Source of the DNA: a virus
DNA: 35,843 nt
IMG/VR virus record: IMGVR_UViG_3300042890_002086
Span: 1-35,843 of that record
Reading direction: 5' to 3' (one strand)
Positions 30,158 to 35,843 of the stretch are shown here, piece after piece. Both the position numbers and the translations under genes were made by a program. The notes beneath the pieces were generated by a model, which was not told where the DNA came from, did not search any database, and saw only the letters and a program-made list of their open reading frames with translations. How positions within the stretch are numbered: the first letter of the stretch is position 1; each line of letters opens with the position of its first letter.

Positions 30158-30654
30158 GTGTCCTCCTTCCTGATCCCGTGGAACCGCTCGGCGGCGCGGA
30201 AGGCTGCTTCAAAGTCAGCCCACCGTCCTTCGATGTCCGGTGCTATGTACGCCTCGGCCACCTGCTCATCCATCGCAGGCTCCCGCTTGGCCCATCCCCT
30301 CGCGCCCAACACTTCGGCCAGTACATCGGCCTCGGCCTCGCCTGCTGCGATGCGGCTATAGGCAGTCTCCAGCCAATGCGAACCGATGATGTAGCCGGGG
30401 TGTGTGGCGTCCGGCTCCGCGAGCGCGGCGGGAATGTCTTTGCGCCCTCCAAGCAGGAACTCCGCTACAGCGCGTGGCATGGTGATGGTGTCCGGCTCCG
30501 GCTTCTGCTCCGGCTCCGCGAGCGCGGCGTCGAGGGCGGCGATTTCGGCGCTGTAATCCGATTTCTCGCCGCTTGGCCTAATCGTTTTGTCCGCGTCTCT
30601 GAACGCCGCGTGTAATCTCCAGACCACAGCGCGGGGCAGGGTGATGTCGCTCAC
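30154..30654 (-). CDS. Hypothetical protein with duplicated segments, 166 aa
   Basis: I used GTG 30654, which overlaps the upstream stop (GTGA); an ATG at 30681 would add nine residues. The protein carries a weak internal repeat: ITLPRAVVWRLHAAFRD near the N-terminus resembles ITMPRAVAEFLLGG further on, and AALAEPE resembles a later AALAEPD. The C-terminal part is acidic then helical (RWADFEAAFRAAERFHG). No catalytic or membrane features are seen. It overlaps the next gene downstream by ATGA. Function is unknown. Confidence 0.6.
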   Translation of the reverse strand: MSDITLPRAVVWRLHAAFRDADKTIRPSGEKSDYSAEIAALDAALAEPEQKPEPDTITMPRAVAEFLLGGRKDIPAALAEPDATHPGYIIGSHWLETAYSRIAAGEAEADVLAEVLGARGWAKREPAMDEQVAEAYIAPDIEGRWADFEAAFRAAERFHGIRKEDT

Positions 30655-30887
30655 GGCTTCACCTCTTTCGGTCCAGAGCACTCGCCCTTAAACATCGTGT
30701 GACACCGCCCGCCGCCGTCGAGGCAGTTCGGGTACGCGCAGCCGGCACGCTGCCCGCGCAGCTGCTCGAGCTCGGCACCGTACTCGGCGCACCGCTCCAT
30801 CAGTTCCTTGCACTTCGCCCGGTACTCTGATTCCGAGTGCGCGCGCGCGAGCCAATCCTTGTCCCAGTCGTCGAGCTCGATGGTCAT
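30651..30887 (-). CDS. Small Cys-rich, coiled-coil hypothetical protein, 78 aa
   Basis: The first 45 residues form a charged helix (SEYRAKCKELMERCAEYGAEL), and the second part has four cysteines in CAYPNC, GGRCHTMF and GECSG, which may bind zinc. It is translationally coupled at both ends, overlapping neighbours by four bases. Small zinc-binding early proteins of phages often act as inhibitors or adaptors, but there is no direct evidence here. Confidence 0.6.
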   Translation of the reverse strand: MTIELDDWDKDWLARAHSESEYRAKCKELMERCAEYGAELEQLRGQRAGCAYPNCLDGGGRCHTMFKGECSGPKEVKP

Positions 30888-31438
30888 TCCCGGTCCTCCG
30901 CGCTGTGCCAGTCGCGCTGGCGCTTAAGGAACGTCGGCCACTTGAGCTCGTCCACCCAGCTGCGATCGTCTATCAGCACTTGGTTGGTGGGCTGCGCCGT
31001 GTACCGGCCGTTCTCGAGCTGCAGGAAGTAGAACTCCTTGCTCTGCGCCGGCGAGGCGCTGAACGCATCGCCGACCGGCGCCAACGTGAAGAGGTACATG
31101 CCGGCGTGCTCGGCGCCGTCCTGCAGCCGCACCCTCGCATTCATGGAGGAGAGGTACGGATATTCTAGGGTCGTGAACTGCCAGCCGTAGGCGTCCCAGG
31201 TCGCGGCCTGCCACGGCTCCCAGGGCGGGGCGTCCTTGACCGCGGCGAGCTGATGCAGCGGCACGTTGCGGTACACCGCACCGCACTCGAGCAGCACATG
31301 GCAGCCGAACGCGCGGCCGGGCCACGAGGTCAACCCGAACCAGACCGCGCGCAGCGGCTCGTGCTTGCCGATGGCATCCGCGTCGATCCAGACATACTGA
31401 TGCGCGGGCAGCGGGCCGGCGTGTGTGTGTAGCGTCAT
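30884..31438 (-). CDS. Hypothetical conserved-looking protein, 184 aa
   Basis: Unrecognised protein, rich in Trp and Tyr (WIDADAIG, WFGLTSWPGRAFGCHVLL, PWEPWQAATWDAYGWQF), with a beta-rich body and a basic C-terminus (WPTFLKRQRDWHS). There is no hydrophobic segment and no nuclease motif. It lies just downstream of the exonuclease gene across a 66-base gap with no clear promoter and no good ribosome site for ATG 31438. The gap holds a CTTGAG element on the minus strand but no convincing promoter pair. Confidence 0.65.
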   Translation of the reverse strand: MTLHTHAGPLPAHQYVWIDADAIGKHEPLRAVWFGLTSWPGRAFGCHVLLECGAVYRNVPLHQLAAVKDAPPWEPWQAATWDAYGWQFTTLEYPYLSSMNARVRLQDGAEHAGMYLFTLAPVGDAFSASPAQSKEFYFLQLENGRYTAQPTNQVLIDDRSWVDELKWPTFLKRQRDWHSAEDRE

Positions 31439-31504
31439 AAGGTACCGGCTGTCTGGACGGGGCCGGGCTCCGAGTAGGGGTTTGCCAGACTCAAGGGTGG
31501 ATGA

Positions 31505-32212
31505 TTACGCCGCGCGCTTCTTCAGCCTCTCGTTCAAGTCGTGCAGCGCCCGCAGGTGCAGGAACGCCGGCCAGGCGTCGTCGTCCAGGCTCGGGTAGTA
31601 GTGGTGGCCGAAGTCACCGTTCTCCTTGCTGAACCGCAGCAGGTGGTACCCGCCGTCGATCCGGTTGCCGGTCGTCTCCTCGTACGCCTTGGCGTAGGCC
31701 GCCAACTGGCACAGCATCTCCGGCCAGACCGAGTTCGAGGTCTTGAAGTCCCCGAGCACGAGCTTGCCGTCGAGCCTGCCGATGAAGTCCAGGGTGCCAC
31801 CGTACCGGTGCGCCTCGCTGATGACCTTGACCTCGCAGTCGATGATCTCGAGCTGCGTGCCCTTGCACCAGAACTCGAAGGCCGAGTACGCCGACGAGGC
31901 GCGCGCGCGGAACGACACCGGGTCGGTGACAGTCTCGGCGGCGATGCTCTGCTCCAGCACCTCCGTCGGGTTCCCGCCCTTCACCCAGGCCTCGCACATG
32001 CTATGGACGCAGGTGCCGATTGCGAGGATGTCGTTCCCTTCGTACAGACCGCCCGGCGCGTCCTTGCCCTGCCCCTCCAGCAGCCCGTGCTCGCGGCCCT
32101 GCTTGTACGCCCAGTTGATGAGCGCGCCCGGGTCCTTGATCTTGAGGACCGTGGTGACCGACGGGATCTTCTTCCCGTCGGCTGCCTTGTAACCCTGTCT
32201 CGGGGTGGGCAT
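31505..32212 (-). CDS. RecB/Cas4-like PD-(D/E)XK exonuclease, 235 aa
   Basis: A phage exonuclease of the RecB-nuclease type. The residues appear in the expected order: His70 in IGTCVHSMCEAW, Asp142 in GGTLDFIGR, Asp155-Phe-Lys157 in LVLGDFKTSN and the QxxxY motif in QLAAYAKAYEE (Gln169, Tyr173). These fix two metal ions and the DNA end. With the SSB-like protein immediately upstream, it could recess DNA ends for recombination or degrade host DNA. I chose ATG 32212 because it lies just after the SSB-like stop; the open frame extends beyond but shadows that gene. The nuclease fold is well supported. Confidence 0.85.
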   Translation of the reverse strand: MPTPRQGYKAADGKKIPSVTTVLKIKDPGALINWAYKQGREHGLLEGQGKDAPGGLYEGNDILAIGTCVHSMCEAWVKGGNPTEVLEQSIAAETVTDPVSFRARASSAYSAFEFWCKGTQLEIIDCEVKVISEAHRYGGTLDFIGRLDGKLVLGDFKTSNSVWPEMLCQLAAYAKAYEETTGNRIDGGYHLLRFSKENGDFGHHYYPSLDDDAWPAFLHLRALHDLNERLKKRAA

Positions 32213-32214
32213 GG

Positions 32215-32853
32215 TCAGAAGCTCAGGTCGTCGTCGGCGAAGTCCGACGCCGGCACGGCAGGCGCCGCGGCAGGCTTCGGGGCCGCCTTCGGCGCGTCCA
32301 CGATGCGCGCGGCGATCTTGTCCTGCATCCAAGTCGGGAGCTTGTCGAAGATCACCCCGTCCGGCGCGTCGGTCGAGTACACCAGCGCCTCTCCCTCGAG
32401 CGCCGGCGCCGGGATCGCCTTCGGCAGCGGCATGATGGACGTGAGGTTGGCATACGTCCGGTCGCCCTTCACCGAGTGCGTCACGTTGATGAAGGCCGGC
32501 TTCCCGGCAATCTTGCCCAGGTCGAACTTCTTGAGCTCCTCCGGCGTGAACGCCTTCCCGCGCCACGAGGTCAGCAGCGCGTAGAGCGTGCTCTTCTCGT
32601 TGAGGCTCAGACCCACCGTGCGGCTGATGACCGCCGGGAGGCTCTTCGTCTCGCCGTCCTTCGTGATCTCGACCCGGATCTCCGGGATCTGGAACCGCAG
32701 CACGACGGTGCGCTTCGGCGCGAACTGGCCGCCCGGGGACGGCTGGACGCCGACGTCCACCACCATGTCGCAGATCGCCGCATAGGCTCCCGCCTCGATG
32801 GGCTTGCGGGGCTCGAAGTTGCCGCCAGAGGCGGCGCTAACAAACAGACTCAT
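32215..32853 (-). CDS. Single-stranded DNA-binding-like protein, 212 aa
   Basis: AGGAG precedes ATG 32853. The body is beta-rich (GAYAAICDMVVDVGV, RTVVLRFQIPEIRVEI) and the end is a Pro/Ala linker followed by the acidic tip DFADDDLSF. That tip is very like the DDDIPF tail of bacterial SSB, which binds partner proteins. Phage proteins of this type are placed beside RecB-like exonucleases and act in replication or recombination. The OB-fold is not proven by the sequence alone. A general replication accessory role is the alternative. It overlaps the upstream gene by ATGA. Confidence 0.6.
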   Translation of the reverse strand: MSLFVSAASGGNFEPRKPIEAGAYAAICDMVVDVGVQPSPGGQFAPKRTVVLRFQIPEIRVEITKDGETKSLPAVISRTVGLSLNEKSTLYALLTSWRGKAFTPEELKKFDLGKIAGKPAFINVTHSVKGDRTYANLTSIMPLPKAIPAPALEGEALVYSTDAPDGVIFDKLPTWMQDKIAARIVDAPKAAPKPAAAPAVPASDFADDDLSF

Positions 32854-33077
32854 CGCTTCTCTCCTTCTTGGGTTGTTGAATCGACTCTTCGGATTTCGAC
32901 CACGCCGTCGTGGCCGGTAAAAATGGACAGCCCAGAGAACCGCAGCGCCTGCGCCAACTCGCCGACGCTGACGCCGACGAGGCACGCGCGGGTCGGGGCG
33001 GTGACGCTCGCGGCGTCCACGCGCAGGCCCATCGTGCGCTCAAGGCTCTTGTAGAAGTTATCGACCGGGGCGCTCAT
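32850..33077 (-). CDS. Hypothetical protein, 75 aa
   Basis: Reads MSAPVDNFYKSLERTMGLRV, then ACLVGVSVGELAQALRFSGL and FTGHDGVVEIRRVD. A small alpha/beta domain is likely, with no cysteine pair or membrane helix. It is coupled to both neighbours by four-base overlaps in the leftward early operon, just before the SSB-like gene. A longer open frame to 33371 shadows the adjoining membrane protein gene. Function is unknown. Confidence 0.6.
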   Translation of the reverse strand: MSAPVDNFYKSLERTMGLRVDAASVTAPTRACLVGVSVGELAQALRFSGLSIFTGHDGVVEIRRVDSTTQEGEKR

Positions 33078-33268
33078 ACCCACCACCGCGAATACTTGTG
33101 CGGCTGCACGACGCGCGCGCGGCAGTTGGGGTTTGGCAGCCGCTCGCGGCGGTCGCTGCGGTGCTTCCACGGCGGCGGGCGGGTGAAGATCCAGACGCCG
33201 ATGGCGAGGAAGAACGCCGCCATGCCGATGGTCACGACGGTGACGTAGAAGATGTCGAAGGCGCTCAT
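33074..33268 (-). CDS. Small membrane protein, 64 aa
   Basis: Begins MSAFDIFYVTVVTIGMAAFF, continuing LAIGVWIFTRPP, so a single membrane helix occupies about residues 6-28; the rest is basic and polar (KHRSDRRERL). AGGTGG before the ATG is a fair ribosome site. It would sit in the inner membrane with a basic cytoplasmic tail. Early phage membrane proteins often serve superinfection exclusion or membrane targeting, but no specific claim is possible. Confidence 0.55.
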   Translation of the reverse strand: MSAFDIFYVTVVTIGMAAFFLAIGVWIFTRPPPWKHRSDRRERLPNPNCRARVVQPHKYSRWWV

Positions 33269-33486
33269 GCGGCCACCTGCACCGGCCAAATGCGCCCGTT
33301 GTAGGACACCCTGCCGACCTCGATTGTGCAAGCGCGGTCGGCGTAGACCGTGACGCCGTTACCAAGGGCACGCGAACCGCCGCCGCCGTTCATCACGAGC
33401 GCGTCGCGGTAGTCGTCCCACCACACAGCAACCGCTTCAACCGATTCCGCTTGCTTAACGCTGCGGCCATGCTTGATATAAACCAT
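33265..33486 (-). CDS. Hypothetical first protein of the leftward operon, 73 aa
   Basis: ATG 33486 has AGAAGGAGACGC in front, a strong ribosome site; an ATG at 33549 lies farther upstream in the control region and is unlikely. The protein begins VYIKHGRSVKQAESVEAVAVW, has a Gly-rich turn MNGGGGSRA and ends YNGRIWPVQVAA. It looks like a small beta-rich fold. Being the first gene leftward from the regulatory region, it should be expressed early. Function is unknown. Confidence 0.6.
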   Translation of the reverse strand: MVYIKHGRSVKQAESVEAVAVWWDDYRDALVMNGGGGSRALGNGVTVYADRACTIEVGRVSYNGRIWPVQVAA

Positions 33487-33629
33487 GATGCGTCTCCTTC
33501 TATCGCTTCCGGTCGGCAACATCGCCGCCCGTGGAAAGGATACTGGCACAGGCCGGGACAGGATACAAGCCCCCTTTGTAAATATTTTTCGGTTGACGGC
33601 GAAGGGCTGACAAACTAGGCTTGTCGGCC
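33487..33629. promoter_or_regulatory. Divergent control region between early operons
   Basis: This 143-base gap separates the leftward operon from the YdaS-like regulator. AGGATAC occurs at 33537-33543 and 33560-33566, 23 bases apart, with partly similar sequence between, and an AT-rich stretch (TTTGTAAATATTTTTC) follows at 33575-33590. The spaced repeat is a fair operator candidate for the adjacent regulator. On the minus strand TATCCT hexamers formed by the repeats could be -10 elements, but I see no convincing -35. Confidence 0.5.
33593..33621 (+). promoter_or_regulatory. Candidate promoter for the regulator gene, possibly leaderless
   Basis: TTGACG (33593-33598), a 17-base spacer and TAGGCT (33616-33621) form a plausible sigma70 promoter. 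A transcript should start about 33627-33630, at or next to the ATG at 33630, which has no Shine-Dalgarno sequence. This resembles the leaderless mRNA of lambda cI from its maintenance promoter. Confidence 0.45.
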
Positions 33630-33839
33630 ATGAAAAAGCCCAGACCAGAGACCATAGCCCTGCTCCACGCCGTGGACATCCTCGGCGGACAGACGGCGAC
33701 CGCCAAGGCGCTCGGCGTCACTCAGCAGGCAGTGCATGATTGGACGAGGCGCGGGAAAGTCCCAGCCCTCAAGGCGATAGCGCTTGAGGCCGCGAGCGGC
33801 GTCTCCAGGCAGAAGCTGCGGCCGGATCTCTACCCATGA
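33630..33839 (+). CDS. YdaS/Cro-like helix-turn-helix regulator, 69 aa
   Basis: Matches the YdaS/Cro-like family: an opening helix (ETIALLHAVDILGG), the helix-turn-helix QTATAKALGVTQQAVHDWTRRG (residues 21-42), KVPALKAIALEAASG and the characteristic ending LRPDLYP. Such proteins are Cro-like regulators in prophages or antitoxin-like factors beside YdaT. It is the only clear transcription regulator in the genome and the first rightward gene. I chose ATG 33630; TTG 33621 would add three residues. It likely binds in the preceding control region and governs the two early operons. It is the strongest hint of a temperate lifestyle besides the dif-like site. Confidence 0.8.
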   Translation: MKKPRPETIALLHAVDILGGQTATAKALGVTQQAVHDWTRRGKVPALKAIALEAASGVSRQKLRPDLYP

Positions 33840-34438
33840 CCCGGCCATCGAAGGCGGCAGCCACAGCGGCCATCAGGGAACTGATAGACCGTCAGCCCTA
33901 CGATGCCCGATGGTCGGACGCAGATCGGGAGGAGCTTTGCCGCCTGACCGGCTCGGAACTGGCCGCGGTATTTCGGCGCAGGAATGTCGCCTTCCCGAGC
34001 GACACCAGGCACCTACACGCCGCAAGGCCGGGAGAGTCGGAGCCATCTCAATGGTCGTGGCGCAACGCCCTGACCCTGTTCTATGCTCGTGACCCCGAAG
34101 CTGGCGAACTGGCGCGGCGCCGGAACAGGGACATTAAGACCTTGCGCACTGCCATCGCGGAGGAGCTGCGCACCGCGCGCGATCTCATTGGCGCGACAGC
34201 CTGCGCGGCGTGCGGCGGCGCTGACGACTTGACCGTCGATCACAAGGAACCGCCGTTCATCAACATCGCGGCAGCATTCCTCGAGGAGCGTGGTCCGCTG
34301 CGCACGCGGGAAGTGCAGGGCGCCGGGGCGTGCCTGGAGCACGAGCAATTCACGGAATGGCTGGAGTTTCACGCCAGCCGGGCCACATACCAGTTACTGT
34401 GCCGGTCGTGCAACAGCAGGAAAGGAGCGCGAGCTTGA
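33836..34438 (+). CDS. HNH-type nuclease-like zinc protein, 200 aa
   Basis: The N-terminal half is helical and basic (DADREELCRLTGSELAAVF, KTLRTAIAEELRTAR). The C-terminal third shows a zinc-supported HNH arrangement: CAAC (Cys123, Cys126), then TVDHKEPPFI (Asp135, His136) and CRSCNSRKG (Cys189, Cys192, Asn193). The D-H-K-E-P-P-F stretch is like that of DUF3223 and related HNH proteins. It may cut host or phage DNA, for example as a homing-like or packaging-linked nuclease. It starts by overlapping the regulator stop and its own stop overlaps the TTG of the primase-helicase. Activity is inferred from the motif. Confidence 0.65.
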   Translation: MTRPSKAAATAAIRELIDRQPYDARWSDADREELCRLTGSELAAVFRRRNVAFPSDTRHLHAARPGESEPSQWSWRNALTLFYARDPEAGELARRRNRDIKTLRTAIAEELRTARDLIGATACAACGGADDLTVDHKEPPFINIAAAFLEERGPLRTREVQGAGACLEHEQFTEWLEFHASRATYQLLCRSCNSRKGARA

Positions 34439-35843
34439 CCACCAAGACCATCACCCGCGCCGGCGACCCCGGCCCGCTCATCACCTACACCGTCTTCCCG
34501 GACGTGTGGCCGAAGGCCAAGACCGAGCACGCCGACGCGCCTTGGGTCGAGCTCGTCCGCACCCTCGCCAACCCGCCCGCCTACATGTCGAAGGCGGCCT
34601 GCCCGCTGCTCTCGCTCTGCGAGTACGGCGACAACCTCTCGGACAAGGGGTATCTCCGCCACGCCGGGAACGTCGTGCGCGTCCACGGCGTCGAGGTGGA
34701 CTACGACGGCGAGGTGGTCACCCCGGAGGAAGGGCAGGCGCGTCTACAGGCCGCCGGGCTCACCGCCGTCATCTACACCTCGGCGTCCTACACCGAGGGC
34801 GCACCACGCTGGCGCGCCATCCTGCCGCTCTCCGAGGCCGCCCTGCCGGCACAGCGCGCCACCTTCGTCGCGCGCGCCAACCGCGCCCTGGGCGGCATCG
34901 CCTCCCGCGAATCCTTCACGCTCTCGCAGTCGTTCTACTTCGGGCAGGTGCGCGGCGCACGGTACAAGTTCCTCGAGACGCACGGCCGCTGCGTCGATCA
35001 GGCCGTGGACCTCGAACCGCTCTTCCACCAGGCACAAGGCACCGACCCCAAGACCGGGCGCGATACCCGCAGCAACCAGCAGCTCCTCGAAGCATTCAAC
35101 CGCGGCGAGGGCCGCTACGAGGCCATGCTCAAGCTCTCGTCCCGCTGGGCCGCGCGCGGGATGCCCTACGACGACATCGTGGCCGCGCTCGACGACCTGC
35201 TCGCCAACGGCACCAGCCTCAACGGCGACGGCATCGACCTGCGCACGCGCATCGAGCCGATGGCCGCCAGCGCCGTGCGCAAGTTCGGCGGCACCGTCCC
35301 GGACGTGCGCATCAGCGCACCTGAGCCGCCGGCAGACCTGCCAGACATGCCGCCACCCGAGGCGTGGCAGGACGCGCCGGAGGCGCATGGCATGACCCGC
35401 AGCCACGAGCCCGACGCGACGATGCTGACGGGCGGCGTCAGCGGTGCCACGCCCGGGCTGCGCGTCGAGCTGCGCCACGTCGCCGACATCGTGGAGGAGA
35501 ACCGCGAGCCGGAATGGCTCCTCCACCACGTCATCGAGGCCAAGGTCGTGGCGGTTCTGGCGGGTCCGCGCGCGAGCTTCAAGAGCTTCATAGCCTTGGA
35601 TTGGGCCATGCGGATCGCCGTCGCCGGTAACCCGGTGGCGCTCCTCTCCGGCGAGGGCGGCGGCCTCGGGCGGCGCGTCAAGGCGTGGATGCAGACCTTC
35701 GGCGGCGGCCAAGACCTGCGCAGCCTGCCCATCCTCGCCCTCGAGCGCCCCCTCAACCTCAACCGCGACGAGGAGATGGCACTCCTGGTCGAGGCCATGG
35801 ACAAGGCCGGCATCCGGCCGACGCTGGTCGTCATCGACACCCT
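34435..35843 (+). CDS. Bifunctional primase-helicase, N-terminal part (continues at window start)
   Basis: Translation starts at TTG 34435, which overlaps the upstream stop (TTGA), and runs in frame to the window end, then on through 1-728 for 669 residues. The first 170 residues resemble a primase-polymerase-type domain: acidic VHGVEVDYDGE (Glu87, Asp89, Asp91), then VIYTSASYTEGAPRWRAILP, a pattern of phage and plasmid primases. The RepA-like ATPase follows with the P-loop GPRASFKS (residues 377-384), where Phe replaces the usual second Gly. It probably primes and unwinds DNA for host polymerase. The gene is split only because the circular genome was opened inside it. Confidence 0.85.
   Translation, partial: MTTKTITRAGDPGPLITYTVFPDVWPKAKTEHADAPWVELVRTLANPPAYMSKAACPLLSLCEYGDNLSDKGYLRHAGNVVRVHGVEVDYDGEVVTPEEGQARLQAAGLTAVIYTSASYTEGAPRWRAILPLSEAALPAQRATFVARANRALGGIASRESFTLSQSFYFGQVRGARYKFLETHGRCVDQAVDLEPLFHQAQGTDPKTGRDTRSNQQLLEAFNRGEGRYEAMLKLSSRWAARGMPYDDIVAALDDLLANGTSLNGDGIDLRTRIEPMAASAVRKFGGTVPDVRISAPEPPADLPDMPPPEAWQDAPEAHGMTRSHEPDATMLTGGVSGATPGLRVELRHVADIVEENREPEWLLHHVIEAKVVAVLAGPRASFKSFIALDWAMRIAVAGNPVALLSGEGGGLGRRVKAWMQTFGGGQDLRSLPILALERPLNLNRDEEMALLVEAMDKAGIRPTLVVIDT
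35717..35843. repeat. Right copy of the 127-bp terminal direct repeat
   Basis: Identical to 1-127 and inside the primase-helicase gene. Removing one copy gives a closed circle of 35,716 bp with an uninterrupted reading frame. Confidence 0.9.

Noticed and set aside
33265-33549. Longer start at 33549 for the first leftward gene
   Set aside because: It would place coding sequence over the operator-like repeat and ignores the strong ribosome site in front of ATG 33486.
1-35843. Search for an integrase, transposase, reverse transcriptase or diversity-generating element
   Set aside because: No frame shows the tyrosine recombinase RHRY pattern, a serine recombinase start, a DDE transposase or a reverse transcriptase YxDD context; no template-variable repeat pair was seen beside the fibre gene.
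1-35843. Search for tRNA genes and classical attachment sites in tRNA ends
   Set aside because: I saw no cloverleaf with a T-loop GTTCGAATC-type match in the noncoding gaps. A dedicated tRNA search would settle this.

Overview
This window is essentially one complete genome of a short-tailed, double-stranded DNA bacteriophage (podovirus-like), sequenced or assembled as a circle. The first 127 bases (1-127) recur exactly as the last 127 (35717-35843). Joining the ends gives a circle of about 35,716 bp and restores one primase-helicase gene that the linear window splits in two. The sequence is GC-rich and tightly packed, with mostly 1-4 bp gene overlaps of the ATGA/GTGA type. An i-spanin with a nested lipoprotein o-spanin implies a Gram-negative host. 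Perfect DnaA boxes and a site with a Xer recombination arm identical to that of enterobacterial dif suggest a proteobacterium; the host cannot be named more precisely from the sequence.

Layout. (a) Rightward early genes, 33630 to 728 across the join: a YdaS/Cro-like regulator, an HNH-type nuclease and a large primase-helicase. (b) 730-2828: an array of nested palindromes, then small genes including a PD-(D/E)XK nuclease, a zinc-ribbon protein and the small terminase. (c) 2829-3202: a 374-bp noncoding locus with four tandem perfect DnaA boxes, a 28-bp dif-like XerC/XerD site, a 27-bp direct repeat around that site, and iteron-like repeats with GC hairpins. (d) 3203-14425: large terminase, a glycan-modification-like cassette (methyltransferase, GT25-type glycosyltransferase, beta-propeller protein), portal, a structural protein, a Gly-rich protein, small basic proteins, scaffold and an SU10-type major capsid protein, closed by a strong hairpin. 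(e) 14488-28123: another glycosyltransferase, head-tail adaptor, fibre proteins, a lysis cassette (two holin candidates, endolysin, Rz/Rz1), tail hub, and a block of very large repeat-rich virion or ejection proteins. (f) 28162-29510: a metallopeptidase and a phosphoesterase with an N-terminal helix-turn-helix. (g) Leftward early operon 33486 to 29507: small proteins, an SSB-like protein, a RecB/Cas4-like exonuclease and DUF3310.

How it may work. The phage encodes primase-helicase, SSB-like protein, exonuclease and resolvase-like nuclease but no recognisable DNA polymerase, RNA polymerase, integrase, partition system or classical CI repressor. Host replication enzymes probably copy it. The most exciting feature is the dif-like site next to a DnaA-box cluster in a tailed phage with no integrase. 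It suggests use of host XerC/XerD, either to integrate at the chromosomal dif site or to resolve multimers of a plasmid-like circular prophage. That mechanism is well known for filamentous phages and plasmids; here it is a hypothesis from sequence.
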